This document shows positions 52,458-61,563 of a DNA stretch of 64,000 bases, piece by piece. The stretch lies in NCBI RefSeq assembly GCF_037076455.1, contig NZ_AP028679.1, forward strand, positions 3,487,501-3,551,500, in the 5' to 3' direction. Position 1 is the first letter of the stretch. Each line of letters starts with the position of its first letter. The DNA comes from Desulfoferula mesophila (GTDB taxonomy: Bacteria; Desulfobacterota; Desulfarculia; Desulfarculales; Desulfarculaceae). The translations under genes and the position numbers were made by a program. Under the pieces are notes generated by a model that searched no databases, was not told the DNA's origin, and worked only from the letters and a program-made list of their open reading frames with translations.

Positions 52458-53564
52458 TCAGTTTTGCCGCAAAAAGGCTTTGATGGACTCCACGACCCTG
52501 GCGGCGGTTTTACCGTCCCATAATTCCGGCAGAGGCTTTTCGGGACGGGGGCTCTCGAGGGATTCCGCGACCAATGCTCCCAGTTCTTCCGGAGTGCAGA
52601 GCCTGTTGCTCCCCTGCTCTATGGTTATGGGGCGCTCGGTGTTGGGCCGCAGGGTGAAGCAGGGGATCCTCAAGTAGGTTGTCTCCTCCTGCAGACCGCC
52701 TGAATCGGTTATCACCACCGATGAGCGCCACAACAGGCTCATGAAAGGCAAGTAGCTCAGAGGCTCAGACAGATGCAGGCCGGGGCGGTTGGCTAGAGAA
52801 TCGAAAAGACCGCCGTCTTCCAGCCGCTTGCGGGTTCTGGGGTGCACCGAAAAGATCAGGGGCATGGTTTGGGAGACCGAAGCCAAGGTCTCGCAAATCA
52901 ACCCCAACTTTGCCGGGTCATCGACGTTTAGCGGCCGATGCAAGGTTACGACGCCGTAAGGTTCCTTGATGCGCCTCAAATCATCCGCGGGTTGCAATTT
53001 TTCAATTTGCGGCCTCATAAGCTCGAGCGAATCGATCATGATGTTGCCGACCCGCCGCACCTGCCCGCCGACCCCTTCGCGGGCGAGATTGGCGTCCCCA
53101 TCCGCCGACGGCGTCCATAGAAGATCGGCCAAGGCGTCGGTCACCACCCTGTTTATCTCTTCCGGCATGGTGCGGTCAAAGGAGCGCAGGCCCGCTTCCA
53201 AATGAGCCACTTTCAGGCCGAGCTTTGCCGCGGCCAGCGCCGCCGCCACGGTGGCATTGACATCGCCGACCACCACCACCAAGTCGGGCCGCTGCTCCAA
53301 AAGCACCTTTTCATAGGCGATCAAGGTGTGGCCGGTCTGTTCGGCGTGGCTGCCACTCCCCACTCCCAGATGAACCTGGGGTGCGGGCATCCCCAGATCC
53401 TTGAAAAAGTCCTCCGACATGTTGACGTCATAATGTTGGCCGGTGTGGACGATCTTCGGATCGGCCCAATCCTGGTCTTTCAGGGCCAGATAAAGAGGCG
53501 CGATCTTCATGAAGTTGGGCCTGGCCGCTGCCACCAGGTGAATAGATTTTTTTGATTTGCCCAT
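52458..53564 (-). CDS. wecB: UDP-N-acetylglucosamine 2-epimerase (non-hydrolysing)
   Basis: GT-B fold epimerase of 368 residues: AARPNFMKIAPLYLAL, HTGQHYDVNMSEDFF, HLEAGLRSFDRTMPEEINR, VVITDSGGLQEETTYL and LRPNTERPITIEQG are the conserved substrate-site segments. It converts UDP-GlcNAc to UDP-ManNAc in the cytoplasm, providing a precursor for a surface glycan. ATG at 53564. It lies between a GT2 gene and a membrane protein in the leftward operon. Confidence 0.95.
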   Translation of the reverse strand: MGKSKKSIHLVAAARPNFMKIAPLYLALKDQDWADPKIVHTGQHYDVNMSEDFFKDLGMPAPQVHLGVGSGSHAEQTGHTLIAYEKVLLEQRPDLVVVVGDVNATVAAALAAAKLGLKVAHLEAGLRSFDRTMPEEINRVVTDALADLLWTPSADGDANLAREGVGGQVRRVGNIMIDSLELMRPQIEKLQPADDLRRIKEPYGVVTLHRPLNVDDPAKLGLICETLASVSQTMPLIFSVHPRTRKRLEDGGLFDSLANRPGLHLSEPLSYLPFMSLLWRSSVVITDSGGLQEETTYLRIPCFTLRPNTERPITIEQGSNRLCTPEELGALVAESLESPRPEKPLPELWDGKTAARVVESIKAFLRQN

Positions 53565-53638
53565 AGCTTGTATCCAGGCAACTCTTTGTGAGAGTGGCAG
53601 TTATTAGAAGCCGGCGCGCCGCCCTGGCGACAAGACCA

Positions 53639-54664
53639 TTAATCCTCTCGATTAAAAAAAATTTCCTTTGCAGGCGCGGATGAAGGGGGCCGGCCCTGCC
53701 TGTAGGCCGCCATCCAGGATGAAGATAGGATTTCTTTGAACTGACAGAAGCATATCGAAAAGCCCATCAACACTAAAGCAAAGAGCATCAGGAAAAGCGC
53801 CACCAATCCGAGGTAGATGGCCACGTCGCCGATAATCAGGTTGATGACCGCCCACCCTAAAAAGAAAATGCTGGCCAAAAAACAACACAGGGCCATCCAG
53901 GCAAAATTCCTGATGGGATTGGCTATGGCCACGAACCGAAGGTGAGTGTTAATGGTTTTCATGATTTTGGTGGACGATTTGTGGCGCGTCCGGCCGGGAG
54001 CTTTCGCGGGGCTGGGCGCCCAGGTAATGGTCGCGGGAATCTCGGAGATGCGAAAACCCAAGGCCGAGAGTTTCAACAACACCTCCAAATGAAACTCCTT
54101 GCCGTTCTCATTGGTGACCAGCGGCTGGATAACCTCCCGCCGATAGGCTCGGGTCATGCCCGTGTTCATGGATATCTCGGGCAGGAAGACCTTCCTGATA
54201 ATCCAGTTGCCCACGATGGTCAACAGCACCCTGTGCCGGGGCACATTGACCAAGCCGCCTCCGGGAAGGTGAACCGAAGCCACCACGCAATGCAGGGCCG
54301 GATCGGCACAGATCGCATCGTAGAGCTCTCGCACGATGTCCCTGCCCCAAGATCCGTCGGCCTCGGTGGTCACGATGATCTTGCCCCTGGCAGCGTCAAT
54401 CCCCGTTTTTATGGCCCGGCCTCTCCCGTGGTTCCAAGGCAGAGACATGAGCCTTATTCTGGGGCATCCCAGTTTACTAATCGTCTCCCGGGCAATTTGC
54501 AGGGAGCCGTCCACCGAGCCGTCGTTGACCAGTATGAATTCCCAATCATCGCCGAACTGTTGGTCCAGGGTGTCCGCCATCTGGCGGATCACCCGCGCCA
54601 ATACGGCTTCATTGTTGAAAAAGGGGGACACGACGCTCAGGCTGGGCTCTGCAGGCATTACCAT
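53639..54664 (-). CDS. Family 2 glycosyltransferase with C-terminal membrane hairpin
   Basis: 341 residues. The GT-A domain shows SVVSPFFNNEAVLARVIRQM, FILVNDGSVDGS and TTEADGSWGRD (DxD-like). The C-terminal segment has two membrane helices (ALCCFLASIFFLGWAVINLI and the stretch after DVAIYLGLV), the layout of undecaprenyl-phosphate sugar transferases. It begins 3 bp after the toroid gene stop, indicating tight coupling. Confidence 0.9.
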   Translation of the reverse strand: MVMPAEPSLSVVSPFFNNEAVLARVIRQMADTLDQQFGDDWEFILVNDGSVDGSLQIARETISKLGCPRIRLMSLPWNHGRGRAIKTGIDAARGKIIVTTEADGSWGRDIVRELYDAICADPALHCVVASVHLPGGGLVNVPRHRVLLTIVGNWIIRKVFLPEISMNTGMTRAYRREVIQPLVTNENGKEFHLEVLLKLSALGFRISEIPATITWAPSPAKAPGRTRHKSSTKIMKTINTHLRFVAIANPIRNFAWMALCCFLASIFFLGWAVINLIIGDVAIYLGLVALFLMLFALVLMGFSICFCQFKEILSSSWMAAYRQGRPPSSAPAKEIFFNRED

Positions 54665-54667
54665 TCC

Positions 54668-56320
54668 TTATAGCTCAAAATTCTTCTCAATTATAAGGCG
54701 CCCGGATTCATTCAATTCCTGGATTTCCCGCCCCGGCCTTGCCGGCTCAAACCAGGATGGGCCCATGTCCTGCCACTGAAAGTACCTTGATGACCCCATA
54801 TGGATGGCGGAGAACTTGTCATCACAACCCAGGCTTACCGCCTTATCCCCACCATCGAGGGTGATCGCGTCGCTGATGCGCACATAGTCATCGCCAAATT
54901 GCACCCGCCGTCGCAAGCTGAGGGGCGCGGCTTTCGCCTTGGTCACCAGAGCCGCAACCAGACATTTTTTTACCCAGTACCCGAGCCGGCGGAAACGGCC
55001 CGGGCCCAGGTTGAACAAGCGGAAGGCCAGGAAAAGCGTCGGGCTCATCAGCTTTTGCTTTAAAAAGCTGAACCGAGTCTCCACGACGAACTCATCGCCA
55101 TCGCGTTCGACCGGCGGGGACAGTTGCAAGGTCTGGCTGGTGGCGATGAGACCGTGGGCCAGCTTCACCCAATAGCCGCAATCCGAATAATAAGAGCCGT
55201 CTTTTCCAAAAACCTTCAGCACCCCGCCTTTGGAGGTTCCCAGCACGGCATAGTAGCGCTGGGTGCCGCGCATGTGGAGCCCCGCCCGGGGGAAATCCCA
55301 TTGCCCCGCTTGCTGAAAGGGCAGTTGAACCGCCGGCTGGAGGTCCGCATCGGCATTGGCCGCGGCAAAAAGATAGTTGTTGAGCATGGGGAACAAGTTG
55401 AAGGCGTCCACGGCCGCAAGGCCGGCCGCCGCCTGCCGCCTTAGGCAATCGCGCATGAAGGCCGCGATGGCTTTGCCGCTTTCACAGACATTAGACAGTA
55501 TTTCAAAGGCCGCGGGAAAGAAAAATTCGGTGTTTCGGCTGCCGTACTCGCCGCCCAAGGACCCGTTTGGATGGATGCAATGAGCCAAAAAGCGGTTGGC
55601 CTTGACTAGACTCTCCAGCAGCTGGGCGTCACCGGTCAGTTGCCAGATGCGGGCCAGGTAGAAGGTGCCGTGGGTCTGGTAGCCGGGATCGGCCCCGCCG
55701 TATTCCTCGTACCAACCCTCTTCGGACTGGTGGCGAAATATCCTGGCCAGGAAGTGCCGGGCACGATCGGCATGGCGCGCATCATTGCTGTTGAGGTGGA
55801 TCACGGTCATGGCCGCCGCGGCGGCCGCCAAATGGTTGGACAACACCCCGTGGCTCTCGTCGTTGGCGATCAGCCAGTCGCCGCACCTGGCCAGGGTGTC
55901 GCGCAAGCTCCGCACTTGTTCCTCGGGCAGGTGGCCCGCCAAGAGCGAAAGGGCCTCGCCAACGTAAAAGGCCGTGAAAGCGGTGGCGGCCAAGCTGTGC
56001 TCGTGGGGGTAGGCCTCGTTGTAGGAACCGTCCGCACACTGGATTGACTGCCAATAGCGCATCACCGCGCCGGCGCGCCGGAGAGCCTTGGGGTTTTGGT
56101 AAAAGGGGTTGTCCGGCCAGGGGCTGGTGTAAAGGCTCGCCAGCGCATAGGCGGCTTCCTGAAAACGAGCTCCGGGGAAATCGGTGAATTTCCAGGCCCA
56201 ATAGGTACGATCGCAACAGCCGTATGACTTGGAAAATGGCTCCCAATCGCCCCTTGAAAAAACTCGGGGCAATTGTCGCCACACCTGCTCCAGGTATATG
56301 TGGGAGGCTCCCTGGTTCAT
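54668..56320 (-). CDS. Alpha/alpha-toroid protein, heparinase/epimerase-like (550 aa)
   Basis: The N-terminal 340 residues are helical repeats with aromatic-rich motifs (YGCCDRTYWAWKFTDFPGAR, DGSYNEAYPHEHSLAATAFT, EEGWYEEYGGADPGYQTHGT), the pattern of (alpha/alpha)-toroid polysaccharide lyases or C5-epimerases. The C-terminal part is beta-rich (LSLRRRVQFGDDYVRISDAI), as in heparinase II/III-like proteins. ATG 56318-56320 overlaps the stop of a decayed methyltransferase frame. It likely edits the glycan made by this operon. The exact reaction is unknown. Confidence 0.7.
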   Translation of the reverse strand: MNQGASHIYLEQVWRQLPRVFSRGDWEPFSKSYGCCDRTYWAWKFTDFPGARFQEAAYALASLYTSPWPDNPFYQNPKALRRAGAVMRYWQSIQCADGSYNEAYPHEHSLAATAFTAFYVGEALSLLAGHLPEEQVRSLRDTLARCGDWLIANDESHGVLSNHLAAAAAAMTVIHLNSNDARHADRARHFLARIFRHQSEEGWYEEYGGADPGYQTHGTFYLARIWQLTGDAQLLESLVKANRFLAHCIHPNGSLGGEYGSRNTEFFFPAAFEILSNVCESGKAIAAFMRDCLRRQAAAGLAAVDAFNLFPMLNNYLFAAANADADLQPAVQLPFQQAGQWDFPRAGLHMRGTQRYYAVLGTSKGGVLKVFGKDGSYYSDCGYWVKLAHGLIATSQTLQLSPPVERDGDEFVVETRFSFLKQKLMSPTLFLAFRLFNLGPGRFRRLGYWVKKCLVAALVTKAKAAPLSLRRRVQFGDDYVRISDAITLDGGDKAVSLGCDDKFSAIHMGSSRYFQWQDMGPSWFEPARPGREIQELNESGRLIIEKNFEL

Positions 56321-56486
56321 GGCTTTTGCACTTGGATATAAATCATGAGCCCGCCCAGCCGGTCCACCAACTTGCGCAGCCAAGCGGGCGCCCATCCCGC
56401 CCCGGCCGCAAAGCGCCAGGGGATCCCAAGGGGTTGTCTTCCCAAAAAGCGCGGACAGCTTTGATGTCGGGGCAGGCAGAGCTCAT
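56317..56486 (-). pseudogene. SAM-methyltransferase remnant with large internal deletion
   Basis: ATG 56484-56486 opens MSSACPDIKAVRAFWEDNPLG, the usual N-terminus of small class I methyltransferases in glycan loci. Directly afterwards, in another frame, comes the C-terminal end IPWRFAAGAGWAPAWLRKL, then VDRLGGLMIYIQVQKP and a TGA at 56317-56319. The SAM-binding core between them is absent. The TGA overlaps the next gene's ATG, so operon spacing has been kept although the enzyme is gone. Confidence 0.65.
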
Positions 56487-56507
56487 GGGACCACTTTCAG
56501 CGCCTAG

Positions 56508-56876
56508 CTAACGGGAAACCAGGTATCCGCCCAAAAGAACCAGCACCATGCCGAGCGCGTGGTGTACGGGTATCTTCTCTCCGAGCAACAACGCGCTCAT
56601 GCCGGTTATGATCAGAATGTTGAAGGCCATGGACAAGGGGAAATATTGGTGCACTTTTACATTGGGCAGGCAAGCCAGCATGATGCCAAAGCCCACGACG
56701 TAGGCGGCCAGCCCGGCCCAGAAGCCGTAACCACTGATCAGGCTCAGGAGGGTGGGTATTACGCCGTGGCCTTCCTGCCAAACCGCCAAAGCGCGCACCG
56801 TGGCATTTTTGAAGAAGTAAACGCCGGTTGCCAGAAAAACCGCCACCCCCAAGCTGCCGCCGACCAGGTAAATCAT
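56508..56876 (-). CDS. Small DMT/EamA-like transporter (122 aa)
   Basis: Four hydrophobic helices, with a final segment ALLLGEKIPVHHALGMVLVL followed by LGGYLVSR, typical of four-helix DMT proteins (ArnE/ArnF or EmrE-like), which work as dimers. Its ATG at 56874-56876 overlaps the stop of the upstream oxidoreductase gene (ATGA). In a glycan operon it may flip a lipid-linked sugar across the membrane; that role is inferred. Confidence 0.8.
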   Translation of the reverse strand: MIYLVGGSLGVAVFLATGVYFFKNATVRALAVWQEGHGVIPTLLSLISGYGFWAGLAAYVVGFGIMLACLPNVKVHQYFPLSMAFNILIITGMSALLLGEKIPVHHALGMVLVLLGGYLVSR

Positions 56877-59056
56877 GCGTCTTCCGCCAATAAAGTTTCC
56901 AAATCGCCGACTTGGGCCGCGGCGCCGGTTCGTAGGGATTCCCTGATGGCAAAGGTCGCCAACGTGGTCGCCACCTGGGATTGCAAGGAGATGGGGGAGA
57001 GCCCCGTCTTTATCCCGTCCACATAGGCGGCCATCTCCTGCTCAAAGCCCTTGTCGGATTGCAGCCGGCACTTCTTGTTGATTTTGCGACCCTGGCCACT
57101 GATGCCCAGGGAGCGCCAGTTGTCTATGACTCCGGCCATACCCCCGCCGAATACCTCCAGGCGCTCTTTGGAAAAACCGGGATCGCCCACGGAGGTGTAG
57201 GTGATCACGCCGATGGACCCATCGGCGAACTGAAGTTGGGCTATTAGGTTGTCCGGGTCCGCCGGCTTGGCCACGTCCCGCCCCAGCGAGGTCGCCAAGG
57301 CCGCAACCGGGTCGGCGCCGCAAAGGTACTGCATCAGGTCCACGAAATGGCACACCTCGCCGATTATGCGGCCGCCGCCGACCTCCGAATCCTGGTGCCA
57401 ATGTTCCGCGGGAATGGGCCCGGCGTTGACGCGATAATTCATGACCAGCGTTTTCCCCTCCATCTCCCGGCGCAGCGCCTGGGAGAGACCTGAAAAACGC
57501 CGATTGAACCCGGTAAGCACAAAGCCCGGGTTCTCCAGCGAGGCCTTGACCACGCCTCGCAGCTCATCCTTGTTGAGAGCCAGGGGTTTTTCCACAAAGC
57601 AGGACCGGCCGGAGTTCAACACCGTGGTTACGATCTCGGCGTGGGTATCGTGCCGGGTGGCCACAATCAATCCGTGGAGGTCTTGCTCAGCCAGCAGATC
57701 CTTGTAATCCGAAGAGATGGTCTCGGCCCGGTAGCGTTGGGCGACATTGCGGGCGGTCAGGCCGCTGCCGGTGGCGACGCCTTTGATCCGCACCCCGGGC
57801 ACTTTTTTCAAGGCCGGCAGGAGGAGGCCTTGGGCGAACTGCCCCGCCCCTATAACGCTCACGGCGATTTGGGCGTCACCCTTGGGCGGCGCGGGCGGCG
57901 CCATGGCCACCTTGGCCGGCTGGGGACGATCCTTGTCGTACTGCAATACGATCCCGATATAGGGCTCCCGCTTTTTTCCCAGCAGCAAGGCATAGCCGTC
58001 CATGGCCTGCTCTATGGGAAAGCGGTGGGTGGTCAAGGCGTCCAGGTTTATTTTGCCCGCGGCCACCAGATCCAGAAAGGACTGCATGTTGCGGTTTTCG
58101 GTCCAGCGCACGTACCCGATGGGATAGTCCACCCCGTGCTCTTCATAAAGGGGATCGTACCGGCCCGGCCCATAGGAGCGTGACTGCATGAGCACGAGCT
58201 CTTTTTCATAGTACTCACGCCGGGGAACCTTGTGCCCGACATCTCCCACCGCCACCACCCGAGCCCGGTCCCTGGCTATTTCGGCCGCGGTGGCCAGCGG
58301 TTCACTGCTTTTGGTGCCGGCCGCGACTATCACCGCGTCCGCGCCCTTGGAGCGGGTGAAGGCCATTACCTCGGCTTGCAAGTTGGCATCGTCGGCAATG
58401 GCGCCGGCATCCGCGCCGTTGGAGCGGGCCAGGGACACCTTGGCCGGGTCCGTATCGATACCGAACACCCGGCACCCGGCCGCGCTGCAAATCTGGGCGA
58501 TGATCTGTCCCACCAGTCCCAGGCCGATAACGGCCACGCTCTCCCCGAAGGAAGGCGAGGCCTGGCGCACGCAATGCAACGCTATGGCCCCGACGGTGAC
58601 ATAGGACGCCTGCTCGTAGGTCACCTGTTCCGGGATAGGCACCACCAGGTTTCTGGGGACGTAGACCATTTCAGCATGGTTGGCGTAGCCAAGGCCGGCG
58701 CACGCCACCCTCTGGCCCGGAGCGATGTCGGTCACCTTGCCGCCCGCTTGCCTCACCACCCCAGCGCAGCTATAGCCCAAGGGCAGCGGGGCGGAGACCA
58801 GGTTGCCAACTATGCGCACCGTGCCCAGCAGACCCTCTTGGCCGGCCTTGGCCAAAACTTTTTTTACCAGATCCGGCCTGGCCCTGGCCTTTTGCAAGGG
58901 GTTCATTTTGGCCAGCTCGACCGCGGCCTTTTCGGTTCCCCCGCTGATCAGCGAAGCGACGTTCTGTACGACAACTCCGCCGGGCTGAAGCCGGGGAGGA
59001 GGCACTTCGGTTATGGACATCTCGCCTGTTTTGAAATTTTGCAGAACGGCTTTCAT
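56873..59056 (-). CDS. Bi-domain oxidoreductase (MDR dehydrogenase + Gfo/Idh/MocA)
   Basis: 727 residues. Residues 1-370 are a medium-chain dehydrogenase: LGYSCAGVVRQAGGKVTDIA, VAVIGLGLVGQIIAQICSAA (NAD motif) and VVAVGDVGHKVPRR. Residues about 395-710 are a Gfo/Idh/MocA domain: VSVIGAGQFAQGLLLPALKK, CFVEKPLALNKDEL (catalytic EKP) and GGRIIGEVCHFVDLMQYL. This fusion is a known companion of toroid/heparinase-like and asparagine synthase genes in surface-glycan loci. The product probably oxidises or reduces a nucleotide or polymer-bound sugar. Confidence 0.92.
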   Translation of the reverse strand: MKAVLQNFKTGEMSITEVPPPRLQPGGVVVQNVASLISGGTEKAAVELAKMNPLQKARARPDLVKKVLAKAGQEGLLGTVRIVGNLVSAPLPLGYSCAGVVRQAGGKVTDIAPGQRVACAGLGYANHAEMVYVPRNLVVPIPEQVTYEQASYVTVGAIALHCVRQASPSFGESVAVIGLGLVGQIIAQICSAAGCRVFGIDTDPAKVSLARSNGADAGAIADDANLQAEVMAFTRSKGADAVIVAAGTKSSEPLATAAEIARDRARVVAVGDVGHKVPRREYYEKELVLMQSRSYGPGRYDPLYEEHGVDYPIGYVRWTENRNMQSFLDLVAAGKINLDALTTHRFPIEQAMDGYALLLGKKREPYIGIVLQYDKDRPQPAKVAMAPPAPPKGDAQIAVSVIGAGQFAQGLLLPALKKVPGVRIKGVATGSGLTARNVAQRYRAETISSDYKDLLAEQDLHGLIVATRHDTHAEIVTTVLNSGRSCFVEKPLALNKDELRGVVKASLENPGFVLTGFNRRFSGLSQALRREMEGKTLVMNYRVNAGPIPAEHWHQDSEVGGGRIIGEVCHFVDLMQYLCGADPVAALATSLGRDVAKPADPDNLIAQLQFADGSIGVITYTSVGDPGFSKERLEVFGGGMAGVIDNWRSLGISGQGRKINKKCRLQSDKGFEQEMAAYVDGIKTGLSPISLQSQVATTLATFAIRESLRTGAAAQVGDLETLLAEDA

Positions 59057-59205
59057 ACGATCTCGCTACGTCTTTCGGCCGACAAGCTTAGCCAGTATTG
59101 CTTGGATGGTTAATATACATCGTTAATCCGGCAGTTACACGACAAACCCTAGTTGAGCCATCCAACTTGGCGGCTTTTGTGGACCAATGCGGAAAAAAGG
59201 CGGTT

Positions 59206-61101
59206 TTATGCGCCCAAGAACTTTTCGCGCCACATTTCAAACATCAAAAGGGAGAAAAGCTGTTTGCTCGCCAGAACGCCGTGCCCGGCGGACAGACGTC
59301 TGAGCCTGGCGACTTCGTTGGGATTGAATATGCCCGCCCTGCCTATGCGCTCTTCGCTCAGATAATCGCCAATCAGGCTCTTTAGCGGCTCTTGGGAGAG
59401 GTATTGCTCCAAGGGGATATAAAAGGGGATCTTTTTCTTAGAAGCCATTTCAGGATGAGCATTAGCCTTCAGCCAACGGCGCAAAATCACCTTGTTGGAA
59501 AACAGGGTCAGCTTTTGGCGGGGGGGAAGACTCAACAAAAACTCCACAAGGACATGATCCATGAAGGGCACCCTGCCTTCGAGGGAGTGGGCCATCGTCA
59601 GCTTGTCCAGTTTGCATAGAATGTCATCCGGCAGCCAATGATCGAATTGAAGCGCCAAGAGTTCGCTCAGGCTGAGCCGCTTGAGTCTCGCCTTTTCCAC
59701 GGGCAGCGATTCATCTTCCAACAACTTCAGTGTGTCCGGCCGCAGCAGGCGCAGCTTGTCGGCTCGGGTGAAAAGGGCGATTACTTTCGTATAGTGTTCC
59801 TTGGGGCCGGCATTTTTAAACGAGCTTAATAATTCCAATAGACGTAATTTTCCAGACTCGCCCAGGTCGCCGGGATAGTCGAACAGCAGGTTCAGGAATT
59901 TGGCCGGCATGGCGCCGGCCAGGGCCATAACCCCTCCCTTGTGCAACAGGCCGGGCACAAAACGCGAGTACAGGTCGGCCCAGCGCACCACCTTGTGCAT
60001 GAAATAGCCCCCCAGCATTTCATCGGCGCCCTCACCGCTCTGCACTACCGTAACCTCTTGGGAAGCCGCCCTGGCCAACAGGTACATCGGCAGAACGATG
60101 GCGTCACCCAGGGGCTCGTCAAGATGCCAGGCTATCTCCGGCAACAAAGCGGTGTCTTGGGGGCGGCACAAAACTTCGTGATGTTCGAAACCCAACTTTC
60201 TGGCCGTGGCGGCCGCGGCGGACAGCTCGTCACCCTTCCAGCCGAAGCCCACGGAAAAGGTTTTCATGGGTTTGTCAAAATTGCGGCGCACCGAAGCGGC
60301 GATGGCGGTGGAGTCCAGCCCTCCGCTCAAGAAAAGGCCAACCGGCCTTTCGCTTATCATCCTGATGCGAGTGGCCTCGTTGAACAACTCGCCGAACCTG
60401 TCCAAGGCCTCGCCATCGGACATTTCGGATGATTCGGCAACCGGCGGGGTCCAGTAGCGTTTGAACTGGATGTTGCCGTTTTTATAATACATGTAGTTGG
60501 CGGCGGGGAATTTTTTGACCCCGTGCAAGAGACAATCGGGGCCCGGCACGTAACGCAGGGTAAGGTATGAATCCAAAGAAGCATGGTTCAAGGAACGAGG
60601 CACGGCGGGATGCCTCAGCAAGGCCTTGATCTCGGAGGCCGCAACGAATAATCCATTATTATAATAATAATATAAAGGCTTTATCCCCATGCGGTCTCGA
60701 GCGACAAACAGAATGCCCTCGACCGTATCCAAAATGGCCAAGGCAAACATGCCCCGCAAATATTGCAGACAATCGATTCCAAGGCGCTCATACAGGTGCA
60801 AAACGACTTCCGTATCGGAATTGCTTTGAAAGACTGCGCCCTGCTCTTTCAACGCCCGTTGGATGTCTTGGTAATTATAAATTTCGCCGTTATAAACAAT
60901 GGCATAACGGCCGTCAGGGCTGAACTGTGGCTGCTGGCCCTTGTTAATATCAATAATGGAGAGGCGCCTCATCCCCAAAGAAAACGTTTTGTGAGTGTAA
61001 ACACCGGAATCATCCGGCCCGCGATGCATTATTATGTCCAGCATCGGCGCCAGGCGTTCTCCACCATTTATATCGCCGGCAATTGTTATGATTCCGCACA
61101 T
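59206..61101 (-). CDS. asnB: Asparagine synthase (glutamine-hydrolysing), AsnB-type
   Basis: 631 residues. N-terminal Ntn glutaminase: MCGIITIAG (Cys2 nucleophile), MHRGPDDSGVYTH, NGEIYNY. C-terminal synthetase: GLFLSGGLDSTAIAASVRR (PP-loop SGGLDS), GEGADEMLGGYFMH and LTMAHSLEGRVPFMDHVLVE. ATG 61099-61101 is fixed by the obligatory MCG start. Relatives inside polysaccharide loci often amidate a uronic acid rather than make asparagine, which fits the neighbours. It is first in the leftward operon. Confidence 0.93.
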   Translation of the reverse strand: MCGIITIAGDINGGERLAPMLDIIMHRGPDDSGVYTHKTFSLGMRRLSIIDINKGQQPQFSPDGRYAIVYNGEIYNYQDIQRALKEQGAVFQSNSDTEVVLHLYERLGIDCLQYLRGMFALAILDTVEGILFVARDRMGIKPLYYYYNNGLFVAASEIKALLRHPAVPRSLNHASLDSYLTLRYVPGPDCLLHGVKKFPAANYMYYKNGNIQFKRYWTPPVAESSEMSDGEALDRFGELFNEATRIRMISERPVGLFLSGGLDSTAIAASVRRNFDKPMKTFSVGFGWKGDELSAAAATARKLGFEHHEVLCRPQDTALLPEIAWHLDEPLGDAIVLPMYLLARAASQEVTVVQSGEGADEMLGGYFMHKVVRWADLYSRFVPGLLHKGGVMALAGAMPAKFLNLLFDYPGDLGESGKLRLLELLSSFKNAGPKEHYTKVIALFTRADKLRLLRPDTLKLLEDESLPVEKARLKRLSLSELLALQFDHWLPDDILCKLDKLTMAHSLEGRVPFMDHVLVEFLLSLPPRQKLTLFSNKVILRRWLKANAHPEMASKKKIPFYIPLEQYLSQEPLKSLIGDYLSEERIGRAGIFNPNEVARLRRLSAGHGVLASKQLFSLLMFEMWREKFLGA

Positions 61102-61403
61102 TTTTTCGTCTGTGTAAGAGCCATTGCGCCTGAAAATGGTCCCAGTTCCACACCGCCAACTGGAGGCGATCCTCAAAGAGTATAGCAAATGGGATGGCCC
61201 CCAGTCGGAGGACGGCGCGGGTGAGCATTTGAAAGCCGGGGATGACCTCCGGTTTGAAGGCATCGACAAGCTTTTCATAGGCCATGCCCGAGGGACGCAC
61301 GGTCAGTTCTTCGGTGGTGATGAGCCCGCCCCCCCTTGGCCTTCTGCAGGTAATAGTCGATTTGCCGGCCGCTCACGCTGCGAACCAGATCGCGTCTGCC
61401 CAC
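61102..61403 (-). pseudogene. Unidentified coding fragment, frameshifted at a G7 tract
   Basis: From about 61403 leftward a coding-like frame reads VGRRDLVRSVSGRQIDYYLQ then KAKG. At a run of seven G on the minus strand (61329-61335) the frame shifts to GGLITTEELTVRPSGMAYEK, LVDAFKPEVIPGFQMLTRAV and LRLGAIPFAILFEDRLQLAV, ending in the asnB start region. Low-bias continuity over 90 residues suggests a genuine protein, truncated between the tRNA end and asnB. The family is not recognised. A sequencing error at the homopolymer is possible. Confidence 0.35.
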
Positions 61404-61472
61404 GAGGCCCTGACAGCGCCAAGCCTGAAAAGGGGAGGCAGGTGACAGGAAAGGGTTTAGCCGGTTCGGCTA

Positions 61473-61525
61473 GCCCCTTGATCTTTTGGCACGCCAGGAG
61501 GGACTCGAACCCCCGACCGGTGGCT
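61473..61525 (-). repeat. Right 53-bp direct repeat: 3' half of intact tRNA-Arg (att site)
   Basis: Identical to 50358-50410. It covers the 3' part of the tRNA-Arg gene and 14 bp beyond its CCA. Confidence 0.85.
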
Positions 61526-61563
61526 TAGAAGGCCACTGCTCTATCCACCTGAGCTACTGGCGC
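61487..61563 (-). tRNA. tRNA-Arg (anticodon UCU)
   Basis: Complete cloverleaf read leftward from 61563: acceptor GCGCCAG paired with CTGGCGT (G1-U72 wobble), D-arm AGCTCAGGTGGATAGAGCA, anticodon loop CTTCTAA with anticodon TCT in a GTGGC/GCCAC stem, T-arm GGGGGTTCGAGTCCCTC-type, discriminator G and encoded CCA. Length 77 nt. A hairpin (AGCC/GGCT-centred, 61451-61478) downstream acts as terminator. Confidence 0.95.

Larger units (their letters stand above)
50358..61525. mobile_element. Putative genomic island integrated at tRNA-Arg(UCU)
   Basis: 11.17 kb bounded by 53-bp direct repeats, with an intact tRNA at the right end and its displaced 3' end at the left, the hallmark of tyrosine-recombinase integration at a tRNA 3' end. 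Cargo is a single leftward polysaccharide operon. No integrase or excisionase remains inside, so the element appears immobile or was mobilised in trans. Confidence 0.7.

Noticed and set aside
59206-61278. 690-aa asparagine synthase with N-terminal extension
   Set aside because: The glutaminase needs an N-terminal Cys after Met; MCGII at 61101 fixes the start and the upstream 59 codons belong to another frame's fragment.
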